Assembly: GCF_042648365.1 (NCBI RefSeq)
Contig: NZ_JBHRXI010000001.1
Location: forward strand, 62,001 to 126,000
Reading direction: 5' to 3'
DNA: 64,000 nt
Source: Lutimaribacter_A marinistellae
Lineage (GTDB): Bacteria; Pseudomonadota; Alphaproteobacteria; Rhodobacterales; Rhodobacteraceae
Numbering within the stretch: position 1 is the first letter of the stretch; the number at the start of each line of letters is the position of its first letter. Shown here piece by piece: positions 15,983 to 25,191 of this stretch. The notes under the pieces are model-generated. The model was not told the DNA's origin, ran no database searches, and was given only the letters and a program-made list of their open reading frames with translations. Made by a program: the position numbers and the translations under genes.

Positions 15983-17389
15983 ATGAGAACCATGCTGCAG
16001 CCCGTTTCACACTTGTCACCGCGCGCGCCCCGAACCGATGTTCCTGCAGGCGAACCCCTGCTTGCCGAAGGAGATTTCGCCGCCGCCTTCGAGGCAGCGG
16101 CGTTGGTCGCGCCTGAGGCGGAAAAATCAAACGAAAGCGCTCAGACCTCCGCCTTGCCTGACACGCAGCCGGATCAGGTCGCCGAAGCAGATGTCCGTGA
16201 ATCCGAGGTCAACGCGCCAGACGCGCGCAGGTCGAATTCGGAGCCGGAGACGCATCCGTCACTGTCCTACTCAGCAGGTTCGGAGAGTATCCAAAACGAC
16301 GTCGATGTCAGCGCGATCTCAGCCGAATCACCGGTCGGAGATATCCCTGCAAGAGCAGGCTCTTCGGCGGTCAATGTCGAAACGCATGCCGCCCGTCCCG
16401 ACATTCAATCTCAAGACAGGCACGAAGTGTCCATTGTCAATCCTCCGCGCCGGGCGGAGAAATTTGTGTACTCGAGCGACGCGGAAACGGTTCGGATCAT
16501 GCAGTCTGCAGAACGTTCGACTACCGTGCAAACGCCCGCTGCCCAACGACAGATTGGCTCCGTAGAACGCGTAAATCGACCCCAGGCATCACCGACCAGG
16601 AGAGCATCCGATCAACGATCCATGGTGGATTTGCCGGATGGACCTTTGGCAATGCAGAACGACAAACCATTGCCCCCCGAAACTCTCGCAACCAACGAGC
16701 GCCAGAGCCACTCCGCCAGACCTTTCTCGCCCCTGCCCTATTCCGGGTCGTTTGCCTCCTCGGGTCGCGACCAATCGTTTGCTCTACCAGCACCGGCTGA
16801 AACCCGAAAACCGTCCCACGGCGGTACGGCTTTTTCCGGTGTGCGTTCAGTCATGGATACGGATGCGGTTCGACATTCCATTCCGCAATCGGAGATGGGC
16901 CAAACCTCGATAGACGTTCTCGAAACAGCTGCGCACACCGAACCGCCAGCCGTTCAAGAGCGCGCGCAATCCAATTCACCCCTTGCGCCGACGCGCGTTG
17001 AAGCCGCGCGCGGTGCAGCCGTTCAAATAAGCAACGCCTTCGGCAGCATCCAAAACGGCGACGCTGTGGATATCGCTCTGAACCCCGAGGAGCTTGGGCG
17101 CGTCCGCATGAGCATCGTGACACGCGATGACGCTATCACCTTGCACCTCGGCGCTGAAAGACCTGAAACCCTTGAACTTCTGCGCCGAAACATCGCCGAA
17201 CTGGCCAGTGCATTCCGCGAGATCGGCTATGGCTCGGTCGACTTCACTTTCGGTGAAAGGACGGAGAGGCACCAGGATAGGGGCAAGCCCGACATCACCG
17301 ATCAACCGCCCGACATAGCACCGTTGGACGAAGGCAACCGCCGCGACAGCCCACCGATGGCCCTGTCCGGTCTCGACATGAGGATGTGA
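15983..17389 (+). CDS. fliK: Flagellar hook-length control protein FliK
   Basis: A protein of about 468 residues. The first ~320 are low-complexity, rich in Ser, Pro, Glu, Arg and Gln, as expected of the FliK ruler segment. Residues ~350-435 are the conserved Flg_hook domain (VDIALNPEELGRVRMSI, then LELLRRNIAELASAFREIGY). FliK measures hook length and switches the export apparatus to filament substrates. The start is uncertain: ATGs at 15983 and 15992 and a TTG at 15953 are all possible, none with a strong ribosome site. The stop lies 2 bases before the flgD ATG. Confidence 0.85.
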   Translation: MRTMLQPVSHLSPRAPRTDVPAGEPLLAEGDFAAAFEAAALVAPEAEKSNESAQTSALPDTQPDQVAEADVRESEVNAPDARRSNSEPETHPSLSYSAGSESIQNDVDVSAISAESPVGDIPARAGSSAVNVETHAARPDIQSQDRHEVSIVNPPRRAEKFVYSSDAETVRIMQSAERSTTVQTPAAQRQIGSVERVNRPQASPTRRASDQRSMVDLPDGPLAMQNDKPLPPETLATNERQSHSARPFSPLPYSGSFASSGRDQSFALPAPAETRKPSHGGTAFSGVRSVMDTDAVRHSIPQSEMGQTSIDVLETAAHTEPPAVQERAQSNSPLAPTRVEAARGAAVQISNAFGSIQNGDAVDIALNPEELGRVRMSIVTRDDAITLHLGAERPETLELLRRNIAELASAFREIGYGSVDFTFGERTERHQDRGKPDITDQPPDIAPLDEGNRRDSPPMALSGLDMRM

Positions 17390-17391
17390 GC

Positions 17392-18045
17392 ATGACGATG
17401 GAAATCACGCAATCGGCGTCAGCGCCACGAAGCAGTACGAGCGCGAAACCGGGCAATCAGGCAGGGCTGTCTTCAGATTTTGAAACCTTCTTGAACATGC
17501 TGACAGCACAAGCCCGCTACCAGGACCCTCTGGAGCCGATCGATTCCTCGCAATACGCCGCGCAACTCGCACAGTTTTCGATGGTCGAACAGCAGGTACA
17601 AACCAACGACATGCTGACCGCGCTGGTTTCTCGACTCGGCGGGGCATCGATCGCGGAACTGGCGGGATGGGTCGGGATGGAGGCTCGGAGCCTTGCCCCC
17701 GCTCACTACCAAGGCACCCCGATAACGGTGATGCCTCAAATCGCCGAGAACGCGCTGACCGCGGCCCTGGTCGTCCGTGATGCCACCGGAACGGTCGTTG
17801 ATCGTCAACAAGTCGATGTATCCGGAGAGGCTGTGGACTGGATCGGCGGTCCGGACCTTCCCAACGGGCTCTACAGCTTCTCTACAGAAAGCTATCAGGG
17901 TGATGAACTGCTCGACGATCTGGCGACACCCAGTTATCGCCGTATTACGGAGGCACGCCTCAAAGACGGCGAGGTACTTCTGGAGCTATCCGGAGGCAGC
18001 ATCATTCGGTCAGTGGATGTTACGGGTCTGCGCCAAGGAGGTTGA
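17392..18045 (+). CDS. flgD: Flagellar hook assembly scaffold FlgD
   Basis: A 217-residue hook cap protein. The N-terminal signature is DFETFLNMLTAQARYQDPLEP followed by SSQYAAQLAQFSMVEQQVQTN; the C-terminal part has the FlgD tudor-like and Ig-like regions (GTVVDRQQVDVSG, LPNGLYSFSTES). ATG at 17392 has GAGG upstream within the fliK end; a GTG at 17386 overlapping the fliK stop is an alternative. It is translationally coupled to fliK and is the last flagellar gene of this block. Confidence 0.94.
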   Translation: MTMEITQSASAPRSSTSAKPGNQAGLSSDFETFLNMLTAQARYQDPLEPIDSSQYAAQLAQFSMVEQQVQTNDMLTALVSRLGGASIAELAGWVGMEARSLAPAHYQGTPITVMPQIAENALTAALVVRDATGTVVDRQQVDVSGEAVDWIGGPDLPNGLYSFSTESYQGDELLDDLATPSYRRITEARLKDGEVLLELSGGSIIRSVDVTGLRQGG

Positions 18046-18138
18046 TCCGCCCAAGGTTTCAGGGCAAGTCTGCGGCCTGTTGCCATAAGCGCGAAGGGCT
18101 CCCTCCTGCACGAAACACCCGATCAACCGCCCCGGAAG

Positions 18139-18993
18139 GTGAGAAATCACCTGGTCCATATCGGCGCCGTGCCAGTCGCAGCGACCTTCTCGAAGCTGGC
18201 CGGAGGGCGCACGAACCGTGTGTGGCGCGTGGATACGGCCGGTGATCCCATCGTTCTGAAACTGTATCGCTCCAACCGCGATAACCCGCTCTTCCGGAAC
18301 GACCCCGAGGCCGAAGCGCTCTGTCTTGCCGCGTTATCATCCAGCGGCCTTGCCCCGAACCTCCGTGCCCAGGGCGAGATCGACGGGACTCGATGGGTTG
18401 TTTACGACTTCTCCGCCGGCACCTGCTGGCGAACCGACCCCGCCCCAGTAGCCCGGATGCTGCATCGCTTGCACCGTCGGCCCGCACTGGGCATCGATCT
18501 TCCGCGAGGGCCGGATGGCAGCGCAGACCTTACCGCGCAGACACGGAACCTCATTTCGTTGTGTCGCCCCGATCTGCAACCGGACCTCATGACGCTGGCA
18601 CCCGGAGGCGATGTCCCCGCCGCCGGTGCAAGCGCGATGATCCATGGCGATCCGGTGCCCGGCAATATCCTGTGCGGAGCCAAAGGTCTTTGCCTGATCG
18701 ACTGGCAATGCCCGGTCCTTGGTGACCCCGCAGAAGACCTCGCGCTGTTTCTGTCCCCGGCCATGCAGTTCATTTACCGCGGCGCAGCACTGAGCGGGGC
18801 TGAACGCACAGCATTTCTTGGCGCTTACCCAGACCGGGAGGTGGTCGAGCGGTATCATTGTCTTCGTCCGTGGTTTACCTGGCGGATGGCGGCTTATTGC
18901 CTGTGGCGTTGCCAGCAGGGTGCGGCTGACTATGCTTCTGCCTACGAGTTGGAATGCGCTGAACTGCGCTGTCGCCTTTCAAAGATCGGCTAG
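18139..18993 (+). CDS. Aminoglycoside/choline-kinase-like phosphotransferase
   Basis: A 284-residue protein with the APH-type kinase fold. The N-terminal ATP-binding segment reads LAGGRTNRVWRVDT and PIVLKLYRS; the catalytic loop is MIHGDPVPGNILCG near residue 165 and the metal motif is LIDWQCPVLGDPAEDLALFL. The substrate is unknown; the pattern is close to the choline/ethanolamine and thiamine kinase group. The GTG at 18139 has a purine-rich GGAAG too close to be ideal, so the true start may differ. Its 3' end overlaps the oppositely oriented FAD oxidase gene by 15 bases. Confidence 0.78.
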   Translation: MRNHLVHIGAVPVAATFSKLAGGRTNRVWRVDTAGDPIVLKLYRSNRDNPLFRNDPEAEALCLAALSSSGLAPNLRAQGEIDGTRWVVYDFSAGTCWRTDPAPVARMLHRLHRRPALGIDLPRGPDGSADLTAQTRNLISLCRPDLQPDLMTLAPGGDVPAAGASAMIHGDPVPGNILCGAKGLCLIDWQCPVLGDPAEDLALFLSPAMQFIYRGAALSGAERTAFLGAYPDREVVERYHCLRPWFTWRMAAYCLWRCQQGAADYASAYELECAELRCRLSKIG

Positions 18994-20280
18994 TGCCAAT
19001 GCGGCATAGGCCGGCGGCATGATCGCACGCCGCCACCGCCCGAACGGAAAGCGCCTCGCCAGACATGACATGACATCGGGCAAGCCCGGCTCCTGCCCCA
19101 GTGCCAGCCATGCCAGCGCCCGCCCGGAATAGGTGCCCATCGCAACACCATTTCCATGATAGGCAAACCCGGCGAACAGCCCGGGTTGCTTGGGCACAGG
19201 CCCGACGAAAGGCACCAGCCGCCGTGACAGGCAGACCATACCGGACCAGCTATGCGTGGTCTCGATCCCGCGCCAAGCCGGAAACATGCGATCGAAATCG
19301 CGCCGGACCCTGCGCCTTATCGAGGCCTCGGCGCGAGGCGAGGAGGTCAGGCCACCACGCATCCCGAACAGGAACCTCCGGTCCGGCATCAGGCGGAAGT
19401 AATGCAGCATGTTTCGCGTGTCATAAGCCATCTGATCAGAGGTCCAGCCCTGCGCCTCCAACTCTCCGGCACTCATGGGGCGCGTGACCATAACGGTGGA
19501 TTGGGCCGGCATATAGCGGCTGGCCATCCATGGTGGCACATCCTCGGAGGAATAGCCGTTAGTGCAGATCAGAACGGCGTCGGCGGTGACGCCACCTGTC
19601 GGCGTGCTCACATGCCAGCCTTTCCCGTCCCGTCGGATCGACAACGCGGGACTGCGCTGAAACAAGGCCGCCCCGAAATTCTGCGCAGACCGCGCGAGAC
19701 CAAAGAGATACTTGCTTGGGTTGAGCGCGAACCCGGTCGGATCGGTCAATCCTCCGTAAAAAGCCCCTGCAAGACCAAGGCCCGGCAGGTCCGAGGCCTC
19801 GTGCAGAGTCCCCCCTGCCTCGGCCTCGCGGCGCAAGGCCTCCATTGCGCGTGGCGAATGGGCCAGCCGGGTCTCACCCTTGGAATGCGTATCTGCATCA
19901 ATCCGATGCGTCTCGATCAGGCTGCCGGCAAGCGCGACAGCCTCCACCTCGGCCTTGTGATACGCGGCGGTAGCCGCGGCCCCGTATTGCCGCTCCATGG
20001 CTGCGGTGCCGAGTTTGGCCCCGCCCAGACAGCAGAACCCGCCATTGCGTCCAGATGCACCCCAGCCCGGTGTTTCCGCCTCGAGCAGGGCGACCTTCGT
20101 CCCCTGCGCCGCGAGGTGGAGTGCGGCGGACATGCCGGTGAACCCGCCGCCGATAATGACGACATCGGCACGGGTTTCCTCGCCCAGGATGGGCCAGTCT
20201 GGTGCCGCGACGGTCTCGTCCCACCAGCATCCGTCACGCGGTCCGGGGCCATAGGTCCAGTCGGGAAAGATCCGCCTCAT
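18979..20280 (-). CDS. FAD-dependent oxidoreductase, gamma-glutamylputrescine oxidase-like
   Basis: A 433-residue DAO-family flavoenzyme. The dinucleotide-binding motif is VVIIGGGFTGMSAALHLA near residues 40-57, followed by VALLEAE and GASGRNGGF, the arrangement of PuuB. The C-terminal FAD-contact segment is GFAYHGNGVAMGTYSGRALA. PuuB oxidises gamma-glutamylputrescine after uptake; that function is supported by tight coupling to potFGHI (ATGA overlap with the preceding permease). Other amine or amino acid substrates remain possible. Confidence 0.82.
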   Translation of the reverse strand: MRRIFPDWTYGPGPRDGCWWDETVAAPDWPILGEETRADVVIIGGGFTGMSAALHLAAQGTKVALLEAETPGWGASGRNGGFCCLGGAKLGTAAMERQYGAAATAAYHKAEVEAVALAGSLIETHRIDADTHSKGETRLAHSPRAMEALRREAEAGGTLHEASDLPGLGLAGAFYGGLTDPTGFALNPSKYLFGLARSAQNFGAALFQRSPALSIRRDGKGWHVSTPTGGVTADAVLICTNGYSSEDVPPWMASRYMPAQSTVMVTRPMSAGELEAQGWTSDQMAYDTRNMLHYFRLMPDRRFLFGMRGGLTSSPRAEASIRRRVRRDFDRMFPAWRGIETTHSWSGMVCLSRRLVPFVGPVPKQPGLFAGFAYHGNGVAMGTYSGRALAWLALGQEPGLPDVMSCLARRFPFGRWRRAIMPPAYAALALADL

Positions 20281-21092
20281 GTGCGGATCGCCGCAAGCTC
20301 GTCCTGCTGTTGGCGCACCATCGCGCGTTTCGTCACCAGCGATGCGGTGATGACGCCCACCGTCACGATGGCGATCATGATCGTCGACAGCGCGTTGATC
20401 TCGGGGCTGACACCCAGACGCACGGCCGAGAAGATCTTGATCGGCAAAGTCGTCGCCGAAGGACCAGCCGTGAAGGATGCAATCACAAGATCGTCAAGGG
20501 ACAAGGTAAACGCCAGAAGCCAGCCGGAAATCACGGCGGGTGCAATGATCGGCAGGGTGACAAGGCGGAACGCCTCGGCCTGAGACGCCCCAAGATCCAG
20601 CGCGGCCTCCTCCAGAGAGCGGTCGAACGTCACGAGACGCGACGAGACCACGACCGACACGTAGCACATGGAGAAGGTGGTATGGGCCAGTACGATGGTC
20701 AGGATACCCCGGTCGAGCCCAATCCCGATGAACAGCAATAGCAGCGAAAGGCCGGTAATCACTTCGGGCATGACAAGCGGCGCATAGATCATCCCCGAAA
20801 ACAGCGTCCGCCCAAGGAACCGGCCGGCCCGCACCAGAACCAGCGCCGCCATTGTGCCGAGGATTGTCGCCAGCGTCGAGGAAAGGACCGCCACCTTGAC
20901 CGTAACCCATGCCGCGTCAAGGAAGGCCTCGTTTCGTAGAAGCTCACCGTACCACTTGGTTGAGAAGCCCGCCCAGACGGTGACCAGTTTCGACTCGTTG
21001 AAGCTGTAGATCACGAGGATGATCATCGGGATATACAGGAAGGCAAAGCCCAGCGTCAGCGAGACCGTGTTGAACCAACTCAGCCGGGTCAT
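20277..21092 (-). CDS. potI: Polyamine ABC transporter permease, PotI-like
   Basis: A 271-residue inner-membrane permease with about six helices. The EAA loop that docks on the ATPase reads LEEAALDLGASQAEAFRLVT near residue 185. The N-terminal pattern LYIPMIILVIYSFNESK is typical of PotC/PotI. The start at 21092 overlaps the potH-like stop by four bases, and the stop overlaps the oxidase start by four, so translation of the operon is coupled throughout. A longer upstream frame is rejected for lack of membrane-protein character. Confidence 0.9.
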   Translation of the reverse strand: MTRLSWFNTVSLTLGFAFLYIPMIILVIYSFNESKLVTVWAGFSTKWYGELLRNEAFLDAAWVTVKVAVLSSTLATILGTMAALVLVRAGRFLGRTLFSGMIYAPLVMPEVITGLSLLLLFIGIGLDRGILTIVLAHTTFSMCYVSVVVSSRLVTFDRSLEEAALDLGASQAEAFRLVTLPIIAPAVISGWLLAFTLSLDDLVIASFTAGPSATTLPIKIFSAVRLGVSPEINALSTIMIAIVTVGVITASLVTKRAMVRQQQDELAAIRT

Positions 21093-21964
21093 TGGTCGCT
21101 CTCCGCCTGTTTCTGCTGATTGCGCTGAAACAGCACGATCGGGATGATGAGGATCAGCAGCAGAACCACCGCCACCGCCGAAGCCACCGGCCAGTCGCGG
21201 TTCGAGAAGAACTCTTCCCACAGGACCTTGCCGATCATCAGCGTCTCCGATCCACCAAGGAGCGAGGGGATGACGAATTCACCGATCACGGGGATGAACA
21301 CCAGGAAGCACCCGGCGATTATGCCGGGCCGCGACAGCGGTATGGTAACCAGCCAGAACGCCTGCGCACGCGAGCATCCCAGATCCTCGGCCGCCTCGAT
21401 CAGCGACCCGTCCAACCGCTCGAGCGCGGCATAAATCGGCAGGATCATGAAGGGCAGATAAGTGTAAACGATGCCGATATAGACGGCGGTGTTGGTGTTC
21501 AGGATGATGAGTGGATCGGAAATGATACCCAGCATCATGAGAAACTGATTGAGAAGACCTTCGTTGCTCAGAATGCCCATCCACGCGTAGACGCGGATGA
21601 GGAACGAGGTCCAAAAGGGCAGGATCACCAGCATCATCAGCGTCGGGCGCCATTCCTGTGGCGCGCGGGCCATGCCATAGGCGATCGGGTAGCCGACAAG
21701 CAACGTCAGGAGCGTCGCCACCAAGGCGATCCGCACACTGCTTAGATACGCCTTCCAGTACAGGTCATCTTGCGTAAGGAAGACGAAATTCTCGAAGTCG
21801 AGCCCGGCAAGGAACTCCTTCAAGCCATCGGTCAAGGTCGGCGTGTAAGGAGGAATCGACAGCGCGATATCCGACAGCGAGATCTTGAACACGATGACGA
21901 ACGGCACGAGGAACAGCGCCAGCAGCCATGCATAAGGTACCGCGATAAGGAAGAAGCGCCGCAT
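21089..21964 (-). CDS. potH: Polyamine ABC transporter permease, PotH-like
   Basis: A 291-residue permease. It starts with a membrane helix (LIAVPYAWLLALFLVPFVIV), has the PotB/PotH pattern ILPFWTSFLIRVYAWMGIL, and the EAA loop LIEAAEDLGCSRAQAFWLVT. The ATG at 21964 overlaps the ATPase stop (TGATG). It pairs with the PotI-like permease to form the membrane channel of a putrescine-type importer. Confidence 0.9.
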   Translation of the reverse strand: MRRFFLIAVPYAWLLALFLVPFVIVFKISLSDIALSIPPYTPTLTDGLKEFLAGLDFENFVFLTQDDLYWKAYLSSVRIALVATLLTLLVGYPIAYGMARAPQEWRPTLMMLVILPFWTSFLIRVYAWMGILSNEGLLNQFLMMLGIISDPLIILNTNTAVYIGIVYTYLPFMILPIYAALERLDGSLIEAAEDLGCSRAQAFWLVTIPLSRPGIIAGCFLVFIPVIGEFVIPSLLGGSETLMIGKVLWEEFFSNRDWPVASAVAVVLLLILIIPIVLFQRNQQKQAESDQ

Positions 21965-23130
21965 CACTCGGCCAAGAGCACACCGGCAGTGGCTGTCCAT
22001 GACAGCCAGACGGTGTCTTCCCAGGTAAAGCTGCGCCGCGCAATGCGGCGGGTGTTGGCGGTCTGCGCCTTGACGATGGTGCCGCCGGCGATTTCCACGT
22101 GATAGGTGGACAGATTGCCCAAATAGGCGATGTCGAGGATCTTGCCCTGCACCGCGTTGGCGGCTTCCTCCGGGCGCTCAGCCGAAATCGCCACCTTTTC
22201 GGGTCGGATCGCCAGGTGGCAGGCTTGGCCGTCGGAAAACGGCCGCGCCGATTTGGCAACCAGCGGTGCGCGGCCCTCGCCCCAATCGACGCCGTAGGTC
22301 TCGTCGCCGGTGGCGGTTGCCTTGCCTTCGATGATGTTCACGTCACCGATGAAATCGGCCACGTAGACCGAGTTCGGCGTCTCGTAGATACGGTCAGGTG
22401 TGGCGACCTGCATCAGTTTGCCGTCATTCATCACCGCAACCCGGCTGGCGACGGTCATCGCCTCTTCCTGGTCGTGGGTGACGATGACAAAAGTGGTGCC
22501 CGTCTTTTCTTGGATGTCCATCAGCTCGAACTGCGTGTCCTGCCGCAGTTTCTTGTCGAGCGCACCGAGCGGTTCATCGAGAAGCAGGAGTTTCGGCGCC
22601 TTGGCAAGGCTGCGCGCGAGGGCGACGCGCTGCCGCTGCCCGCCCGAGATCTGGTGCGGTTTGCGACCCGAGAAACGTTCCAGCCGCGTCAGGCGCAACA
22701 TCTCATGCACCCGCCCTTCGAGATCGGCCTTCGGCATCCGGTCCCGGCGCAGGCCAAAGGCGATGTTTTCATACACGGTCAGATGCGGGAACAACGCATA
22801 GGACTGAAACATCATGTTCACCGCCCGTTTGTTGGGCGGGATCGGGTCGATATCCTGCCCGGCCAGCATGATTTGTCCGCTTGTCGGCTTTTCGAACCCC
22901 GCCAGCATCCGCATCATCGTCGTCTTGCCACAGCCCGACGGCCCCAGAAGGGCAAAGAACTCGCGCTCGAATATGTCGAGCGTCAGGTCCTCGATGGCAG
23001 TGAAATCGCCGAATTTCTTGGTGACGTTCTGGAACTGGATCAACGGCTTGGCGCCGGGGTCGTTCCACGGTTCGAAAACACCGGCATGCGCGGCCGGTTT
23101 CGGTTTCATCTTGGGGGCGGTATCGGCCAT
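21964..23130 (-). CDS. potG: Polyamine ABC transporter ATPase, PotG-like
   Basis: A 388-residue ABC ATPase. Walker A is GPSGCGKTT at 63-71, the Q-loop is MMFQSYALFPH, the signature is ISGGQRQRVALARS, Walker B is LLLLDEPLGALD and the H-loop is IVTHDQEEAMT. The C-terminal ~130 residues are a TOBE-type regulatory domain. The N-terminal ~25-residue extension before the ABC domain resembles that of PotG. It lies 64 bases downstream of potF and is coupled to potH. Confidence 0.92.
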   Translation of the reverse strand: MADTAPKMKPKPAAHAGVFEPWNDPGAKPLIQFQNVTKKFGDFTAIEDLTLDIFEREFFALLGPSGCGKTTMMRMLAGFEKPTSGQIMLAGQDIDPIPPNKRAVNMMFQSYALFPHLTVYENIAFGLRRDRMPKADLEGRVHEMLRLTRLERFSGRKPHQISGGQRQRVALARSLAKAPKLLLLDEPLGALDKKLRQDTQFELMDIQEKTGTTFVIVTHDQEEAMTVASRVAVMNDGKLMQVATPDRIYETPNSVYVADFIGDVNIIEGKATATGDETYGVDWGEGRAPLVAKSARPFSDGQACHLAIRPEKVAISAERPEEAANAVQGKILDIAYLGNLSTYHVEIAGGTIVKAQTANTRRIARRSFTWEDTVWLSWTATAGVLLAE

Positions 23131-23194
23131 GCAAGCATCCGGGATATGGAAAGGCCTGCACCGGTTCTGGCGCAGGCCGATAGGGGCGAGCGGG

Positions 23195-24280
23195 TCAGGT
23201 ACCCGATTTCACCTTGGTCCAGAGGCGGGTCACCACACGCTGCACCTTGGGGGGATAGGGCGTGGTGGTGAACAGGTTTTCCAGCGTCGCTTCGTCGGGA
23301 TAGATTGCCGGATCGCCGATCACGTCCTCGACAAGGAATTCCTGGCTCGCGGCGTTGCCGTTGGCGTAATAGACGTAGTTGGACGCCGCCGCCATGTTTT
23401 CCGCGTCCATGATGAAGTTCAGGAAAACATGCGCGCCTTCGGGGTTCGGCGCGTCGACTGGGACGGCCATCTGGTCGAACCACATCTGCGCGCCTTCCTT
23501 GGCCGCGTGATAGGCGATCTCGATACCATTTTCGGCCTCGACCGCACGATCGCGGGCCTGCAGGACATCACCCGACCAGCCGACCGCGACGCAGATATCG
23601 CCATTGGCCAGCGCATTGATGTATTCCGAGCTGTGGAACTTCTGAATATGCGGACGCACTGCCATCAGCACCGGTTCGGTCTTGGCGATCACATCGGGGT
23701 CGTGGCTGTCGGGATCCTCGCCAAGATATTGCAGCACCATCGGGATCATTTCCGCCGGCGCATCAAGGAAATGCACACCGCATTGGGCGAGCTTTTCCAT
23801 GTTCTCGGGCTTCAGCACCAAGTCCAGGCTGTCAATGGGCGCGTCGTCACCCAGCGCTTCCTTGACCTTGCCGACATTCACGCCGATCCCGGTGGTGCCC
23901 CACATGTAGTTGATCGAATACTCGTTGGCAGGATCGTATTGCTCGGTCCGGCTGCTGACCACGTCCCACATGTTCTCGATATTGGGCAGCTTCGACTTGT
24001 CGAGCTTCTGGAACGCGCCTGCCTGGATCTGACGCTGCAGGAATGTCCCCGACGGGACCACCACGTCATAGCCGGACCCACCCGCAAGCATCTTGGTTTC
24101 CAACAACTCGTTGCTATCGAATACGTCATAGACCAGAGTCAGGCCGGTTTCTTCCTCGAACTTGGACAGCAGGTCCTCGTCGATATAGTCCGACCAATTG
24201 TAGACCCGCACCTCCTGCGCGGCGGCGACCGACGCGGCCAGCGCAAGCACAGAGGTAAGGGTGAGTGTCTTGAACATCAT
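23195..24280 (-). CDS. potF: Putrescine-type periplasmic binding protein, PotF-like
   Basis: A 361-residue solute-binding protein with a signal peptide (MMFKTLTLTSVLALAASVAAA). The mature protein begins QEVRVYNWSDYIDEDLLSKF, the hallmark of PotD/PotF, and has the YDVVVPSGTFLQRQ and AVGWSGDVLQARD segments that line the polyamine site. The start at 24280 has GGGAG 7 bases upstream. It is the first gene of an operon running potF-potG-potH-potI-oxidase. The divergent GntR gene lies 145 bases away. Confidence 0.93.
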   Translation of the reverse strand: MMFKTLTLTSVLALAASVAAAQEVRVYNWSDYIDEDLLSKFEEETGLTLVYDVFDSNELLETKMLAGGSGYDVVVPSGTFLQRQIQAGAFQKLDKSKLPNIENMWDVVSSRTEQYDPANEYSINYMWGTTGIGVNVGKVKEALGDDAPIDSLDLVLKPENMEKLAQCGVHFLDAPAEMIPMVLQYLGEDPDSHDPDVIAKTEPVLMAVRPHIQKFHSSEYINALANGDICVAVGWSGDVLQARDRAVEAENGIEIAYHAAKEGAQMWFDQMAVPVDAPNPEGAHVFLNFIMDAENMAAASNYVYYANGNAASQEFLVEDVIGDPAIYPDEATLENLFTTTPYPPKVQRVVTRLWTKVKSGT

Positions 24281-24324
24281 TGGTGTCTCCCTGAAGGTCA
24301 CGGGTATATTCCCGTCTCGCCCGG

Positions 24325-24333
24325 ATTTGATCA
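24325..24333. promoter_or_regulatory. Candidate operator upstream of potF
   Basis: ATTTGATCA lies in the 145-base gap between potF and the divergent GntR gene, with the palindrome TTGATCAA at its core. The same nine bases recur at 25133-25141 upstream of the aminotransferase. The regulator gene between them makes it a candidate binding site; the length is too short for this to be more than a suggestion. Confidence 0.35.
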
Positions 24334-24425
24334 AGTTTTGCCTTCCACGGCAACAGGGTTTATGTTTCCACGCAAGGTGGCGTCGCGCAAGCAGCGGCGC
24401 CTGAATGGGGCAAGGTCCGGATGCA

Positions 24426-25133
24426 ATGAACAAAAAACAGGCTGTGGCACGTGACCTCGACGGGGCGAAACGCCCTGCGCATGAGCAAGTGTACCAGCGC
24501 CTGCGTGACATGATCCTGTTCGGAGAATTGGCGCCCGGGCAAGCCGTCACGATTCAGGGCCTGACCGAAACGCTCGACGCGGGCATGACGCCGGTGCGCG
24601 AGGCAATCCGGCGGTTGATCTCGGACGGCGCTCTTGTGCATCAGGACAATCGCAGGGTCACGGTGCCGGTCCTGACGGCCACCGACATTGAAGAGCTGAA
24701 TTTCCTAAGAAAAACAATAGAGCCCGAGTTGGCGGCGCGGGCGGGCGCACGATTGGACGCCCCGGGCATAGACACGCTTGAGGCGATTGATGCCAGCCTT
24801 GACGCAGCGATATCCTCTGGCGATGTCGAAGGGTATCTGCGCCACAACCACGCCTTTCATGCGGCCCTCAACGCGTCGGCCGACGCACCGGTCATGTCCG
24901 ACCTCGTCGACCGGTTGTGGCTGCGATTCGGGCCGTCACTACGGGTCGTCTGCGGCCGGTTCGGCACGCAAAACCTGCCGGACCGGCACAAGGAATTGCT
25001 CGCCGCCCTGCGCGCAGATGATTCCGCCGCGATCCGGCAGGCCATGCTGGATGACGTGGAACAAGGCATGATGATGATGGACGGTGTCCTTTCGCAGGCC
25101 CCGACATCCAGCGATTCGATTGACACGGAATAA
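24426..25133 (+). CDS. GntR-family (FCD) transcriptional regulator
   Basis: A 235-residue regulator. The N-terminal winged helix (about 20-80) contains VYQRLRDMILFGELAPGQ, then LTETLDAGMTPVREAIRRLISDGAL. The C-terminal helical FCD ligand domain includes LRHNHAFHAALNASADAPV, whose histidines are typical metal or ligand contacts. It sits divergent from potF and upstream of the aminotransferase, so it probably controls polyamine uptake and catabolism. The ATG at 24426 is preferred; an ATG at 24405 lacks a ribosome site. Confidence 0.88.
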   Translation: MNKKQAVARDLDGAKRPAHEQVYQRLRDMILFGELAPGQAVTIQGLTETLDAGMTPVREAIRRLISDGALVHQDNRRVTVPVLTATDIEELNFLRKTIEPELAARAGARLDAPGIDTLEAIDASLDAAISSGDVEGYLRHNHAFHAALNASADAPVMSDLVDRLWLRFGPSLRVVCGRFGTQNLPDRHKELLAALRADDSAAIRQAMLDDVEQGMMMMDGVLSQAPTSSDSIDTE

Positions 25134-25141
25134 TTTGATCA
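25133..25141. promoter_or_regulatory. Candidate operator upstream of the aminotransferase gene
   Basis: A second copy of ATTTGATCA, beginning in the stop codon of the GntR gene and lying about 50 bases before the aminotransferase ATG. It matches the copy at 24325-24333 near potF. Binding by the GntR protein is inferred only. Confidence 0.35.
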
Positions 25142-25191
25142 TATCCTGACGCGCAATTGACCCGACCCATTCCCTTCCAGGAGGCACGCCC

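Noticed and set aside
22814..24454. A 546-codon frame opposite potF and potG
   Set aside because: It spans two unrelated genes and an intergenic gap and shows no domain; treated as a shadow.
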